From assembly GCF_008087625.1 (NCBI RefSeq), contig NZ_CP042997.1:6014001-6078000 (forward strand): a DNA stretch of 64,000 nucleotides. Direction: 5' to 3'. The notes under the pieces are model-generated. The model had not been told where the DNA came from, made no database searches, and was given only the letters and a program-made list of their open reading frames with translations. Positions 41,486 to 50,403 of the stretch are shown in pieces. Source of the DNA: Aquisphaera giovannonii. Its GTDB lineage: Bacteria; Planctomycetota; Planctomycetia; Isosphaerales; Isosphaeraceae. Each line of letters begins with the position of its first letter. The first letter of the stretch is position 1. The position numbers and the translations under genes were made by a program.

Positions 41486-43774
41486 ATGGCCCTCAGGGAC
41501 TGGTTCTCGCGCCGGACTCCGCTGCAGGCGGCCCTCGACCGGGGCACCCGGCCCGGCGGCGACCTCGCGGCCGAGCTGAATCGGCTCGAGGACTACACGG
41601 TCACATCCCGGGCCGACGCGGAGGCCATCTGCCGGGTCCTCGAGCGGGTGAAGCCGGGGGACTCCGACGGCGGCCTCTGGACGGCGTTCCACTCGCTCGT
41701 CGGCCTCTTCCAGGACGTGGAGGGGCCGGAGTGCCCCGCCTTCGACGTCCTCGCGGAGAAGGGCAACGGGCTCCTGGCCGGGATCGTGAACGAGGCCCTC
41801 GACGACCCATCGCGGGCCGAGGCCGGGGCCGACGACATCCTCTTCGCCCTCAAGATCCTGGCCCTCTACGGGACCGAGGAAGGCACCGACGCGGTGCTCC
41901 GCGCGGCCCGCCTGCCCCTCAGGCCCGACGCGTACATGTGGAGCGTGATCCTGCACGCCTACTCGCCGTCACACCCCGAGCTGGAGCGGGTGCTCGAGGC
42001 CCTCGGCGATCCGCCACCCGCCGATTTCCTCGCGGTCTCCCTGCTGGACTGCGCCAACGTCGCCCTGCGCGAGGGGGCGGAGTGCCGGCATCCCTTCGAT
42101 TCCGAGGCCGGCCGGCGTCAGCTCCGCTCCTGGCTGGCGGACGGCGACGAGGAGCACTCCAGCTACGCCGTGAGCGCCGCGGCGGCGCTGCCGTTCCTCG
42201 ACGAGCCCGGGCGGGATGAGCTGCTGGCGGCCGCGCTCGATCACCCCTCGGCCGACGTCCAGCTCGAGGCGGCGTGGGCGGCGGCCAGGCTCGAGGACGA
42301 GGACGGAATTCGCCGGCTGTCGCGATGCTGCCTCGACGTCAACCTGGCCGACCGGGCGAGGCGATACCTGGAGGAGCTGGACCGCGCGGACGCCATCCCG
42401 GCCGAGGCGGAAGACGCCGCGTTCCGGGCCCGCGCCGAGTTCGCGCAGTGGCTGGCCCATCCCAACGAGCTCGGCCGGCCGCCCGACGAGGTGGAGGTCG
42501 TCGATCACCGCGAGCTGGAGTGGCCGCCCGAACGCGAGCGCGGGCCGTTCTGGCTCGTCCGCTATCGCGTGAAGGACGCGACCGGGCTGAAGCCGGACGA
42601 CGTCGGCGTCGGCCTGGTGGGGAGCATGACCTTCTGCCTCTTCACCTACAAGCTCGAGGAGCGGCCGCCCGAGGACTGCTATGCGATCCACTGCTACTGG
42701 GAGATGACCTGCCACAACCTGATCGAGGAAGCGGACGTCGCGGACCCGGCGGAATACGAGTCGCTGCTCCAGCGGTGCCGGATTGACGGACTGGGCCCGG
42801 CGCGCGTGGAGACGGTCGTGGAATTGTCGCCGGAGCTGAAGTACCCGCAGCGCCTGGTCGGCCTGGGCAGGGCGACGCGGCATGACCGGCCCGGCTGGGT
42901 CGTCGTCGACGGCCCCCGGAGCCGCTGGTACGCGGCCGACGAGATGCCCGCCGGCACTCCCGACAAGCTGGTGGTCATGGTCCACGTCGGCCGGGAGCTG
43001 CTCGGCTTCCGGGACGAGCCCGACCGCCGCCGCTACCTCAAGGAGCCCGAGCCGGCCCGCCCTCCCGAGGAGATCGACGCCGCCTACGAGGCCCTGCTGG
43101 AGAAGGCCGGTCGCGAACCGGGCCAGGCGGAGCGGCTCTTCGGGAGCGGCAGCGTCCTGACCTCCGCGTTCAACGACTACGCGGGGGCCCTGTCGGCGAC
43201 GCGGTCGCTGCCCCGGGCGGCCTGCGTCTGCCTGGCCTACGAGTCGATCCTGGACGCGGCCCGGCGGGCGGAGTCGTCGCAGGGCGGTAAGGCGTTCGAC
43301 GTCTTCTCGCCGCTCGGCGGGACCTTCGACTCCTACGTCGATGCCCTGATCGAGCTGGGCCGTCGGGACGAGGTCCCCGCCCTCGTGGAGACCTTCCGCC
43401 CCCACTGGGACCACAACCTGGGCCGCGCCCGGCTGGCCGCCGCCGCGTTCCGGAGCGGCCACGACGCGATCGCCGAACCCCTCCTCCTGACGCTCCGGAC
43501 CACATTGGAGTCCTGGGGCCGGGATGAGGCGGTGGCCCAGCTCGCGGCGATCTGGAAGAGGCAGGGGCGGGCCGATGAGGCGCACGCCCTGTTCCTCGAC
43601 GCGCTCAAGGGCCTGGTGGCGGAGGCCCGCCAGGCCTCCGGATCCGACCGCGACGACGTGGAGGAGTGGCTCCGGGAGCAGCGATCGCGATACCTGGACC
43701 TGTTCCCGGAACGCGGCGAGGCCGAGCTGGAGCGGCTCGGCATCCCCCCGACCACTCGGCCAGGCACGCCGTGA
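41486..43774 (+). CDS. Large HEAT-repeat-like protein of unknown function
   Basis: A 762-residue soluble protein behind GGAGG and ATG 41486. The N-terminal 300 residues are helical repeats (ALDDPSRAEAGADDILFALK, LAAALDHPSADVQLEAAWAA-like HEAT units). A central part (about 335-520) is mixed alpha/beta and includes PERERGPFWLVRYRVKDATG and DVGVGLVGSMTFCLFTYKLE. The C-terminal 250 residues are helical again, TPR-like (AVAQLAAIWKRQGRADEAHA). No catalytic motif was seen. It is not clearly in an operon; SelO precedes it by 155 bp. Confidence 0.75.
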   Translation: MALRDWFSRRTPLQAALDRGTRPGGDLAAELNRLEDYTVTSRADAEAICRVLERVKPGDSDGGLWTAFHSLVGLFQDVEGPECPAFDVLAEKGNGLLAGIVNEALDDPSRAEAGADDILFALKILALYGTEEGTDAVLRAARLPLRPDAYMWSVILHAYSPSHPELERVLEALGDPPPADFLAVSLLDCANVALREGAECRHPFDSEAGRRQLRSWLADGDEEHSSYAVSAAAALPFLDEPGRDELLAAALDHPSADVQLEAAWAAARLEDEDGIRRLSRCCLDVNLADRARRYLEELDRADAIPAEAEDAAFRARAEFAQWLAHPNELGRPPDEVEVVDHRELEWPPERERGPFWLVRYRVKDATGLKPDDVGVGLVGSMTFCLFTYKLEERPPEDCYAIHCYWEMTCHNLIEEADVADPAEYESLLQRCRIDGLGPARVETVVELSPELKYPQRLVGLGRATRHDRPGWVVVDGPRSRWYAADEMPAGTPDKLVVMVHVGRELLGFRDEPDRRRYLKEPEPARPPEEIDAAYEALLEKAGREPGQAERLFGSGSVLTSAFNDYAGALSATRSLPRAACVCLAYESILDAARRAESSQGGKAFDVFSPLGGTFDSYVDALIELGRRDEVPALVETFRPHWDHNLGRARLAAAAFRSGHDAIAEPLLLTLRTTLESWGRDEAVAQLAAIWKRQGRADEAHALFLDALKGLVAEARQASGSDRDDVEEWLREQRSRYLDLFPERGEAELERLGIPPTTRPGTP

Positions 43775-44052
43775 TGGCGAAGGGGTTCATCCTGCCGGGG
43801 CGTGCATCGGGCGTGGGGAAGGCCTTTCGGAGTCGAGATCGCCGCCCGTCCGGTTGACTGCGCACGATGGGGCGGCAGCACTCCCCCCGGGTGGCTGCGG
43901 CAGAGCCGGAGGCGATGCCGCGGGATCGCCGGGGCTCGCGGGCCGGCCATCGGGCCACTCGGCGGCCCGACCGACCCGGCGTCGCGGGGGTGACCCACCG
44001 GTCGGCGCCCGCTTCGACCGGACGAGCCGACGAAGGGCTGGCCCGAGGGCGG
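43775..44052. other. Convergent gap with a palindromic repeat
   Basis: It lies between two converging genes. GGGTGGCTGCGGCAGAGC at about 43888 with a partial arm after it is the third copy of the palindrome family seen at 12578 and 30642. No gene was seen. Confidence 0.45.
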
Positions 44053-44505
44053 TCAGGCGAGCTCCTTGACGAACCGGAAGCTCGACCTCGCGTAGCCGAG
44101 GTGCTCGTAGAAGGCGTGGGCCTCGACGAGCCGGAGGTTGCTGGTGATCTCCAGCAGACCGCAGCCCGCGGCGGCCAGCGCGGACTCGGCGGCGGCCACG
44201 AGGGCTCGGCCGATGCCCCGGCCGCGGTATCGCTCGTCCACGACCAGGACGGTGATCCGGCCGACGGGCCGGGGCCGGTGGAGGACGATCGTCCGGTGGA
44301 GCGTGGCCACCCCGAGGAGCGTGCCGTCGGGACACGCCGCCGCGAGGGCGGAGTTCCCCTCGGCGGACCAGGCCGCCCATCGCGAGGCGATCGACTCGGC
44401 GGAGGTCGGGTGCCGGAGCTCCGCGAGCAGGCGCGAGATCTCGGGCGCGTCGCCGACGCGGGCGACTCGGATTTCGAAGGCCGGCGGGTGCGGTGCGGTG
44501 GTCAC
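44053..44505 (-). CDS. GNAT family N-acetyltransferase
   Basis: A 150-residue acetyltransferase with GTG start at 44505. It shows FEIRVARVGDAPEISRLLAE (helix 1), ITVLVVDERYRGRGIGRALV with the acetyl-CoA loop RGRGIG (about 95-100), CGLLEITSN and EAHAFYEHLGYARSSFRFVK, all typical of GNAT proteins. The acceptor is unknown. It follows the DUF1810 gene by 6 bp, with its ribosome site inside the end of that gene, so the two are co-transcribed. Confidence 0.88.
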   Translation of the reverse strand: MTTAPHPPAFEIRVARVGDAPEISRLLAELRHPTSAESIASRWAAWSAEGNSALAAACPDGTLLGVATLHRTIVLHRPRPVGRITVLVVDERYRGRGIGRALVAAAESALAAAGCGLLEITSNLRLVEAHAFYEHLGYARSSFRFVKELA

Positions 44506-44511
44506 GGCCGG

Positions 44512-44979
44512 CTACTCCGGGGGCGGCTTGATGCCGAGGAGGCCCAGCGTCTTCTCGTCGGGCCGGCCCTCGAAGTACTTCGCCAGGATCCGCTCGAAGA
44601 CCGACCCCTCCTGGGACACGGCGGTGAAGAGCGTGGCGCACGAGCGGAGCTTCATGTCGTCGGGCGAGCCGAAGATGTCGCGGGCGGAACGGTCCGCGAC
44701 GCCGAGCGCGGCCTCGCAGATCTCCAGGAGGCGCGGGCCGAGCACCGGATGCGCGAGGTAGGCCCTCGCCTCGTCGAGGCTCCTGATCGCGTATCGCTCG
44801 GACATGGAGCTGAACCCCAGGCCGGCATACTGCGGGAAGATGTACCACATCCAGTGCGACCGCTTGCGCCCGGCGCGGACCTCGGCCAGCGCCTGCTCGT
44901 AGTCGCCCCGCTGGGCGTCCACGAACCGCGACAGGTCGTGGGCGTCGCCGGCGTGGCCTGGGTCCTTCGAGCTCGCCAT
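44512..44979 (-). CDS. DUF1810 family protein
   Basis: A 155-residue protein of the DUF1810 family: LSRFVDAQRGDYEQALAEVR, AGRKRSHWMWYIFPQYAGLG, SERYAIRSLDEARAYLAHPV, then LKLRSCATLF-like MKLRSCATLFTAVSQ and DEKTLGLLGI. The HWMWYIFPQ stretch is diagnostic. No biochemical function is assigned to the family; it is cytoplasmic. ATG 44979 has a GAGGAGG ribosome site. It is followed by the GNAT gene in an operon. Confidence 0.9.
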   Translation of the reverse strand: MASSKDPGHAGDAHDLSRFVDAQRGDYEQALAEVRAGRKRSHWMWYIFPQYAGLGFSSMSERYAIRSLDEARAYLAHPVLGPRLLEICEAALGVADRSARDIFGSPDDMKLRSCATLFTAVSQEGSVFERILAKYFEGRPDEKTLGLLGIKPPPE

Positions 44980-45162
44980 CGGGGCCTCCTCGGGGCGATC
45001 GGGCTCGGGCCCGCTCGATCGGGTCCGGATCGTCGCCCCCCGTCGTAGTGTATCGGCCCCGTCGATGGCCCGGCAATCGACGCGGCCCCGCGGGATTGAC
45101 GCGGAGTGCGGGTTGCCCTAGCCTGGCTGGGGGCCCCGAGCCGCCGAGTCGAGGAGGATCGC

Positions 45163-45645
45163 ATGCGACGTCGTGAGATGCTCGGAGCCCTGGGAGCGAG
45201 CCCGCTGGCGGCGGCCGCGGCGACGGCGGGGCAGGGGGCCGCGGCGGGGGATGACGGCCCGCCCGCGGGGCGAGGCGTGGGGGCCGGCAAGGACCCGCGG
45301 ACGGGCTGCGTGGAGCAGTGCGAGCGCCTGGCCAAGCTCTGCCTGGCCGTCTCCTACACGTTGCTCGACGACCTCAAGGCCGGCCGCGGCGACCGCGACG
45401 CCCTCATCCGGCTCCATCGGGCGCTCGTGGACGTCCGCGAGTTCGCCACGCTCGCCGCCACGATGGTCCTCCGCGACAGCCCGTTCCGCGCTCCGGCCTG
45501 CTCCTCGTGCGCCTACGTCTGCGACCGGGCCGCGGCGATCGCGGGCGGGGCGGCGTTCGAGGCGAAGGGGCAGGTCGTCGAGGCGCTCGAGGAGTGCGCG
45601 ACGAGCTGCCGCGACGTGACGCACATGAAGCAGGCCCGGCCGTGA
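45163..45645 (+). CDS. Csp-like four-helix-bundle copper-binding protein with Tat-like signal
   Basis: A 160-residue protein. It opens MRRREMLGALGASPLAAAAA, a twin-arginine-like signal. The mature part is helical and carries eight cysteines: C49, C53, C60, C113, C116, C120, C145 and C149, mostly in CxxxC steps along helices, as in the cytosolic/exported copper storage proteins (Csp1, DUF326-like). The protein would bind Cu(I) in the core of the bundle. GAGGAGGA before ATG 45163 gives a strong start. No copper transporter or regulator is near. Confidence 0.8.
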   Translation: MRRREMLGALGASPLAAAAATAGQGAAAGDDGPPAGRGVGAGKDPRTGCVEQCERLAKLCLAVSYTLLDDLKAGRGDRDALIRLHRALVDVREFATLAATMVLRDSPFRAPACSSCAYVCDRAAAIAGGAAFEAKGQVVEALEECATSCRDVTHMKQARP

Positions 45646-45676
45646 TCGGCACGGGCCCGGCACCCGAGGGTTCGGC

Positions 45677-46453
45677 ATGTCCTGGGATCCCGAGAAGTAC
45701 CTGAAGTTCCGCGGCGAGCGGACGCGGCCGTCGGTGGACCTGGTGGGCCGCATCGTCGCGGAGGACCCGGCGACGGTGATCGACCTCGGCTGCGGGCCGG
45801 GGAACAGCACGGCGGTGCTCCGCGGCCGGTGGCCGGGCGCCTCGATCACGGGGCTGGACTCCGACCCCGCGATGCTCCGCGCCGCGCTGCGGTCGGACCC
45901 GTACATGAACTGGATGCAGGGGGACGTGGCCTCGTGGCACGCGGACGGCGCGTTCGACGTGGTCTACTCCAACGCCGTCCTCCAGTGGGTCCCGGACCAC
46001 GCCGAGCTGATCCCCCGGCTCTTCCGCGCCGTGGCGCCGGGCGGGGCCCTGGCCTTCCAGATCCCCACCCGCGTGGACTCCGCGATCTACGCGGACATCG
46101 ACGAGGTCGCGAACGACCCTCGCTGGCGGGCCGCCACCGAGGCCGCGCGGAACGCGCTCGTCGACCACGAGCCGGCGTTCTACTACGACCTCCTCTGCAC
46201 CAAGGCCGAGCGCCTGGACGTGTGGACGACCGAGTACCAGCACGCCCTGGACGGCCCCGAGGCGGTGCTCGACTGGATGCGGAGCACCCGGCTCCGCCCC
46301 TTCCTGGACGCCCTGCCCGACGAGGCCGATCGGCGTGCGTTCGAGGCCGCCCTGCTGGGGCGGATCGCCGCCGCGTTCCCCCGCCGGCCCGACGGCAAGG
46401 TCCTCTTCCCGTTCCGCCGGCTGTTCGTGATCGCCTACCGCGGCCGGGACTGA
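45677..46453 (+). CDS. tam: Trans-aconitate 2-methyltransferase
   Basis: A 258-residue SAM-dependent methyltransferase. It opens with MSWDPEKYLKFRGERTRPSV, the Tam start, then the SAM loop VIDLGCGPGN (34-43), ITGLDSDPAML, GDVASWHADGAFDVVYSNAV and LQWVPDHAELIPRL. The C-terminal half keeps WTTEYQHAL and VLFPFRRLFVIAYR. It methylates trans-aconitate, which otherwise inhibits aconitase. The length equals E. coli Tam. It follows the copper protein by 31 bp. Confidence 0.92.
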   Translation: MSWDPEKYLKFRGERTRPSVDLVGRIVAEDPATVIDLGCGPGNSTAVLRGRWPGASITGLDSDPAMLRAALRSDPYMNWMQGDVASWHADGAFDVVYSNAVLQWVPDHAELIPRLFRAVAPGGALAFQIPTRVDSAIYADIDEVANDPRWRAATEAARNALVDHEPAFYYDLLCTKAERLDVWTTEYQHALDGPEAVLDWMRSTRLRPFLDALPDEADRRAFEAALLGRIAAAFPRRPDGKVLFPFRRLFVIAYRGRD

Positions 46454-46570
46454 GAGCCTGTCCCACGAAGCCCACCGGGATCGCCCCTCCACGAGGGGGA
46501 AGGACGATCGGGCGCTTCCCCTGACGAAGCTTCCCGCCCGACCCATTCCTCCGCCTGGGCGTGATTCGCT

Positions 46571-46741
46571 GTCCCCTCCCCCCCGGTGGGGGAGGGTCAG
46601 GGAGAGGGGGGCAGGGGCCCTCGATCGTGGAACGAAGCTTCGAATCGGAGCAGGCCTCTCCCGAGGGACTGGCGCCCTCTCCAATGTCGGAGGCGGTCGC
46701 CCCCTCTCCCTAGCCCTCCCCCACCGGGGGGGAGGGGACAG
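46571..46741. repeat. Inverted pair of GC-rich palindromes (pair C)
   Basis: GTCCCCTCCCCCCCGGTGGG at 46571 with GGGAGGGTCAGGGAGAGG, and the mirrored arm CCCCCACCGGGGGGGAGGGG at about 46715-46737. The whole unit is about 170 bp and lies between two converging genes, so it could also end transcription. Confidence 0.65.
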
Positions 46742-46835
46742 GAGTGTTGCCTCCGGGGTGGAGGAATGTGTCGGGTGGCCAGTCTGACGAAGCGGAGTCG
46801 GAGGGGGTGGACTGCGCCGGCCGAGGCGATCGAAC

Positions 46836-49697
46836 TCATCCCCCCGCGTCGCCCCTGCGTGAGGTGGGAATCGGATTCGGTTCTCCGCGTGACCGATGGG
46901 GAGAGCCGTCGAGATCGGCCTCGGCGGCACCGGGCCTGGGGGATCGACTCGGAGCGACCGCACGGCCGTGCGGATGGTGGCCGTGCTCGGGCCGGTCCCG
47001 ATGGTGGGAGCGGGCGCGGTCCTCGATGAGCGTGGCGATCAGCGCGGTCCAGCCGGTCTGATGGCTGGCGCCCAGGCCGCGGCCGGTGTCGCCGTCGAAG
47101 TACTCGTAGAAGAGGTGGTGGTCCTTCCAGGCCGGGTCCGAGGCGAACCGGCCGAGCGAGCCGTGGCAGGGGCGGGGCCGGCCGTCCTCCGGGAGGAAGA
47201 GCAAGGTCAGGCGGCGGCAGAGCTCGTCGGCCACCTGGCCGAGCGAGGCGAGCCGGCCCGAGCCGGAGGGGCACTCCACGCAGACGTCGTCGCCGTAGAA
47301 GCGGTGGTACTCGCGGAGGGCGTCGATCAGCAGGACGTTGATCGGCATCCAGATCGGCCCCCGCCAGTTCGAGTTGCCGCCGAAGTCGCCCGTGGCCGAA
47401 TCGCCGGGGACGTACGGCACCGAGTACGTCCGGCCGTCGATGCGGAGCTCGTAGGGCCGGTCCCGGTACTCGCGGGAGAGCGACCGCACGCCGAACGGGG
47501 AGAGGAACGCGGACTCGTCCAGCAGGCGGTGGAGCGACCGCTCCAGCCGCCGCCGGCCGGCGATCGAGAGCAGGAGCCGCTGCCTGGGCTTCTCGCCTCG
47601 CGTCTCCAGCTCCTCCACCCGCTTCATCCGGCCGCCGCGGTTGGCGAGGAACCAGTCCAGCCGCTTCTGGAAGCCGGGCAGGTGCCGCCCGCAGGCCTGC
47701 TCGTCCAGCACCAGCACCGCCAGCAGCGGCACCAGGCCGATCATGGCCCGCAGCTTGATCGGCAGGCTCGACCCGTCGCCGCGGAGGATCTTGTCGTAAT
47801 AGAAGCCGTCCTCCTCGTCCCACAGGCCCGACCCGCACGTCTTGTTGATGGCGTCGGAGATGAAGACATAATGCTCGAAGAATTTGGAGGCCACGTCCTC
47901 GTAGGCCGGGTCGCGGACCGCCAGCTCCAGCGCGATCTGGAGCATGGTCGTGCAGAAGAAGCCCATCCAGGCGGTGCCGTCGGCCTGCTGGAGCCGGCCG
48001 TCGGTCGGCAGCGGCTGGCTGCGGTCGAAGACGCCGAGGTTGTCCATCCCCAGGAAGCCGCCGGAGAAGACGCCCCGGCCCTCCGGGTCCTGGCGGTTCA
48101 CCCACCACGTGAAGTTCAGCAGGAGCTTGTGGAAGCAGCGCTCCAGGAAGGTGAAGTCGTCGCCGCCGGTGCGGCGGAAGACCTGGTAGCAGGCCCAGGC
48201 GTGGACGGGCGGGTTGACGTTCGACAGGTCGTACTCGTACGCCGGGAGCTGGCCGTTGGGGTGCATGTACCACTCGCGGAGCAGGAGCTGGAGCTGCTGC
48301 TTGGCGAACGCCCCGTCGATGCGCGCCATCGCCACCATGTGGAAGGCCAGGTCCCACGCGAAGAAGGCGGGATACTCCCACTTGTCGGGCACGCTGAGCA
48401 CGTCGCGGCTGAACAGGTGCGTCCAGTCGCGGTTGATCCGGTGGTCGCGGACCTCCGGCGGGTTCGGGTGCTTCGCGTCCCCCTCCAGCCAGTCGGGGAC
48501 GATGTAGTGGTAGAACTGCTCGCTCCAGATCAGCCCGGCATACGCCTGCCGCGCGATGAGCCGCTCCTCCGGGTGCAGCGGGCCGGGCGTGCGCAGGTGG
48601 TGGAAGGCGTCGGCCTCGCAGATCCGGTCCTCGAGGACGGCGTCGAAGTCGGCGAACGATGAGGAGGAGGCCCCGGCATTCGCCTCCCCCTCGGCCACGA
48701 GCCGGAGCCGGAGCACCGCCTCGCCTCCGGGGGGGGCCTCGAACTCGCGGACGAGCGCGGCCTTCGTCCCGCCATGCTCGACGACGGCCGACCGGTCGCC
48801 GCGGACCACGAGCCGGTGGAAGGCGTCCTTGCAGGGGCCGCGGCCCTCGCCGCCCGGGCCGTCCAGGACGTCCAGGTTCGGCGGGCCCTCGAAGACGCGA
48901 GCGTTGGTCTCGTTCTCGGTGAAGGCCCAGCGGGCGTCGGGGACGTCGGCGAGCAGGACGAATCGCCCCAGGGTCTCGTGCTCGGCCAGCACGCCGCCGT
49001 CGACGGGGGAGAGCGCGGGCTTCGACCAGCGGCCCTCCTCGTAGCCGACGCCCCAGGACCAGGTGTTGCGGAACCAGAGCGTGGGCAGGACGTGCAGGCG
49101 GGCCGGCTCGGGGCCTCGGTTGACGGCCCGGATGCGGATCAGGACGTCGTCGGGCGAGGCCTTGGCGTACTCGACGGTGACGTCCCAGTAGCGCCCTTCG
49201 TCGAAGATCCCCGTGTCGACGAGCTCGAATTCCGACTTCCCCCGCCCCCGGGCCCGGTTCTCCTCGCGGAGCCGCTCGTAGGGGAAGCGGCCCTGCGGGT
49301 ACTTGTAGAGGGCCTTCAGGTAGCTGTGCGTCGGCGTGCCGTCGAGGTAGTAGTACACCTCCTTGACGTCCTCGCCGTGGTTCCCCTCCGGGTTGGTCAG
49401 GCCGAAGAGCCGCTCCTTCAGGTGCGGGTCCGCGCCGTTCCAGAGCGCGACCGCGAAGGCGAGCCGGCATTCGCGGTCGGTGATGCCGAGCAGGCCGTCC
49501 TCGCCCCAGCGGTACGCCCTGGCGATCGAGGACTCGTAGGGGAAGCTCGTCCAGCACGAGTTGTCCGGCGAGTAGTCCTCGCGGACGGTCGCCCACTGCC
49601 GCTCCGGCAGGTACGGCCCCCATCGCTTCCAGTTCTTCTCGCGGCGAGCGTCCTCGGCCAGCCGGATTGACTCCGCGTCGTCGAAGCTCACCCCCAC
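46836..49697 (-). CDS. GH63-like glycoside hydrolase
   Basis: A 953-residue protein starting at GTG 49697. The N-terminal third is a beta-sandwich (about 1-370), with RLAEDARREKNWKRWGPYLP and ESSIARAYRWGEDGLLGITD. The catalytic (alpha/alpha)6 barrel runs from about 400: WLEGDAKHPNPPEVRDHRIN, DKWEYPAFFAWDLAFHMVAM, NGQLPAYEYDLSNVNPPVHA, and ends GDFGGNSNWRGPIWMPINVL, as in GH63-type enzymes of bacteria (MGH1-like). The probable catalytic acids are in WDLAFH and in the C-terminal YFDGDTG region. It probably removes glucose or a glucosyl/mannosyl unit; substrate unknown. The last 70 residues (SHHRDRPEHGHHPHGRA) are His/Arg-rich and not conserved. Confidence 0.85.
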   Translation of the reverse strand: MGVSFDDAESIRLAEDARREKNWKRWGPYLPERQWATVREDYSPDNSCWTSFPYESSIARAYRWGEDGLLGITDRECRLAFAVALWNGADPHLKERLFGLTNPEGNHGEDVKEVYYYLDGTPTHSYLKALYKYPQGRFPYERLREENRARGRGKSEFELVDTGIFDEGRYWDVTVEYAKASPDDVLIRIRAVNRGPEPARLHVLPTLWFRNTWSWGVGYEEGRWSKPALSPVDGGVLAEHETLGRFVLLADVPDARWAFTENETNARVFEGPPNLDVLDGPGGEGRGPCKDAFHRLVVRGDRSAVVEHGGTKAALVREFEAPPGGEAVLRLRLVAEGEANAGASSSSFADFDAVLEDRICEADAFHHLRTPGPLHPEERLIARQAYAGLIWSEQFYHYIVPDWLEGDAKHPNPPEVRDHRINRDWTHLFSRDVLSVPDKWEYPAFFAWDLAFHMVAMARIDGAFAKQQLQLLLREWYMHPNGQLPAYEYDLSNVNPPVHAWACYQVFRRTGGDDFTFLERCFHKLLLNFTWWVNRQDPEGRGVFSGGFLGMDNLGVFDRSQPLPTDGRLQQADGTAWMGFFCTTMLQIALELAVRDPAYEDVASKFFEHYVFISDAINKTCGSGLWDEEDGFYYDKILRGDGSSLPIKLRAMIGLVPLLAVLVLDEQACGRHLPGFQKRLDWFLANRGGRMKRVEELETRGEKPRQRLLLSIAGRRRLERSLHRLLDESAFLSPFGVRSLSREYRDRPYELRIDGRTYSVPYVPGDSATGDFGGNSNWRGPIWMPINVLLIDALREYHRFYGDDVCVECPSGSGRLASLGQVADELCRRLTLLFLPEDGRPRPCHGSLGRFASDPAWKDHHLFYEYFDGDTGRGLGASHQTGWTALIATLIEDRARSHHRDRPEHGHHPHGRAVAPSRSPRPGAAEADLDGSPHRSRGEPNPIPTSRRGDAGG

Positions 49698-50403
49698 GGC
49701 CGCCCCCCCTTCGTTCGCCCCTCGTCGCCCGCCCGCATCTTCCCGCCCCGGTCAACCCCCAGCCCGCCCGTCGCACGCGCATCGTCCACGCCCCGGGGCC
49801 TCGGACGAGGCCATCCGGATGTCGCGGGAGCCATGGGGGCCTGGGGCCGCTCTCGGTGAGCCGACCCCGGGGCGGCCGCCCTCGTCGATGGACTGCCAGT
49901 TTCGTGGCGACGCGCCGCCGGGTCAACTCGTTTGCGGTATCCGGCGCGGCCGGCCCGGCGCGATGCCGGGATGGGTCCCGGGGCGGGGCGGCCTCCGATC
50001 GACCTCCCGGGGAGCGTCCTCATCCCGGCTGTTGCGCTGCCGGCGATGCAGCAGCCGGGGCAGGCATCCCGCGGGGGCAGGGCCGGAGGGCAAACCAAGA
50101 ACCAGACCCGCCCCCGAACGCTTCGCGGACGTTCCGGCCCCCGACGTGTCTCGGAACCGAGCCCGAGGCGGGACGTCCAGGCCCGGACCTTTTCCTGGGA
50201 CCGGACGCTTCGGATCCGCGTGTTCGAACTCCGGCCTTCCCGCTCGGGCCGGTGCTCCTCCGCGACGGCGGCCGGGGCACGACCTCATCGATTGCGGTCA
50301 CGGTCGCCGGGGCGCCGAACGGGTGGGGGGGCGGTGGGCCCCGGGACGCCCCCGGGCGGCCGCCGCGGCCCCCGCGGTGGCCTCGTGCCGGGCGGCGCGG
50401 GGG
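49698..50403. other. 706-bp gene-free gap between two minus-strand genes
   Basis: Several short open frames occur on both strands, but none has a start with a ribosome site or a credible protein. Promoter elements for the gene ending at 46836 must lie here, but none is recognisable. No strong repeat was seen. Confidence 0.4.

Noticed and set aside
46597-49926. 1109-codon minus-strand open frame
   Set aside because: It overlaps the GH63-like gene in another frame on the same strand, and its sequence is low-complexity Arg/Gly/Pro.
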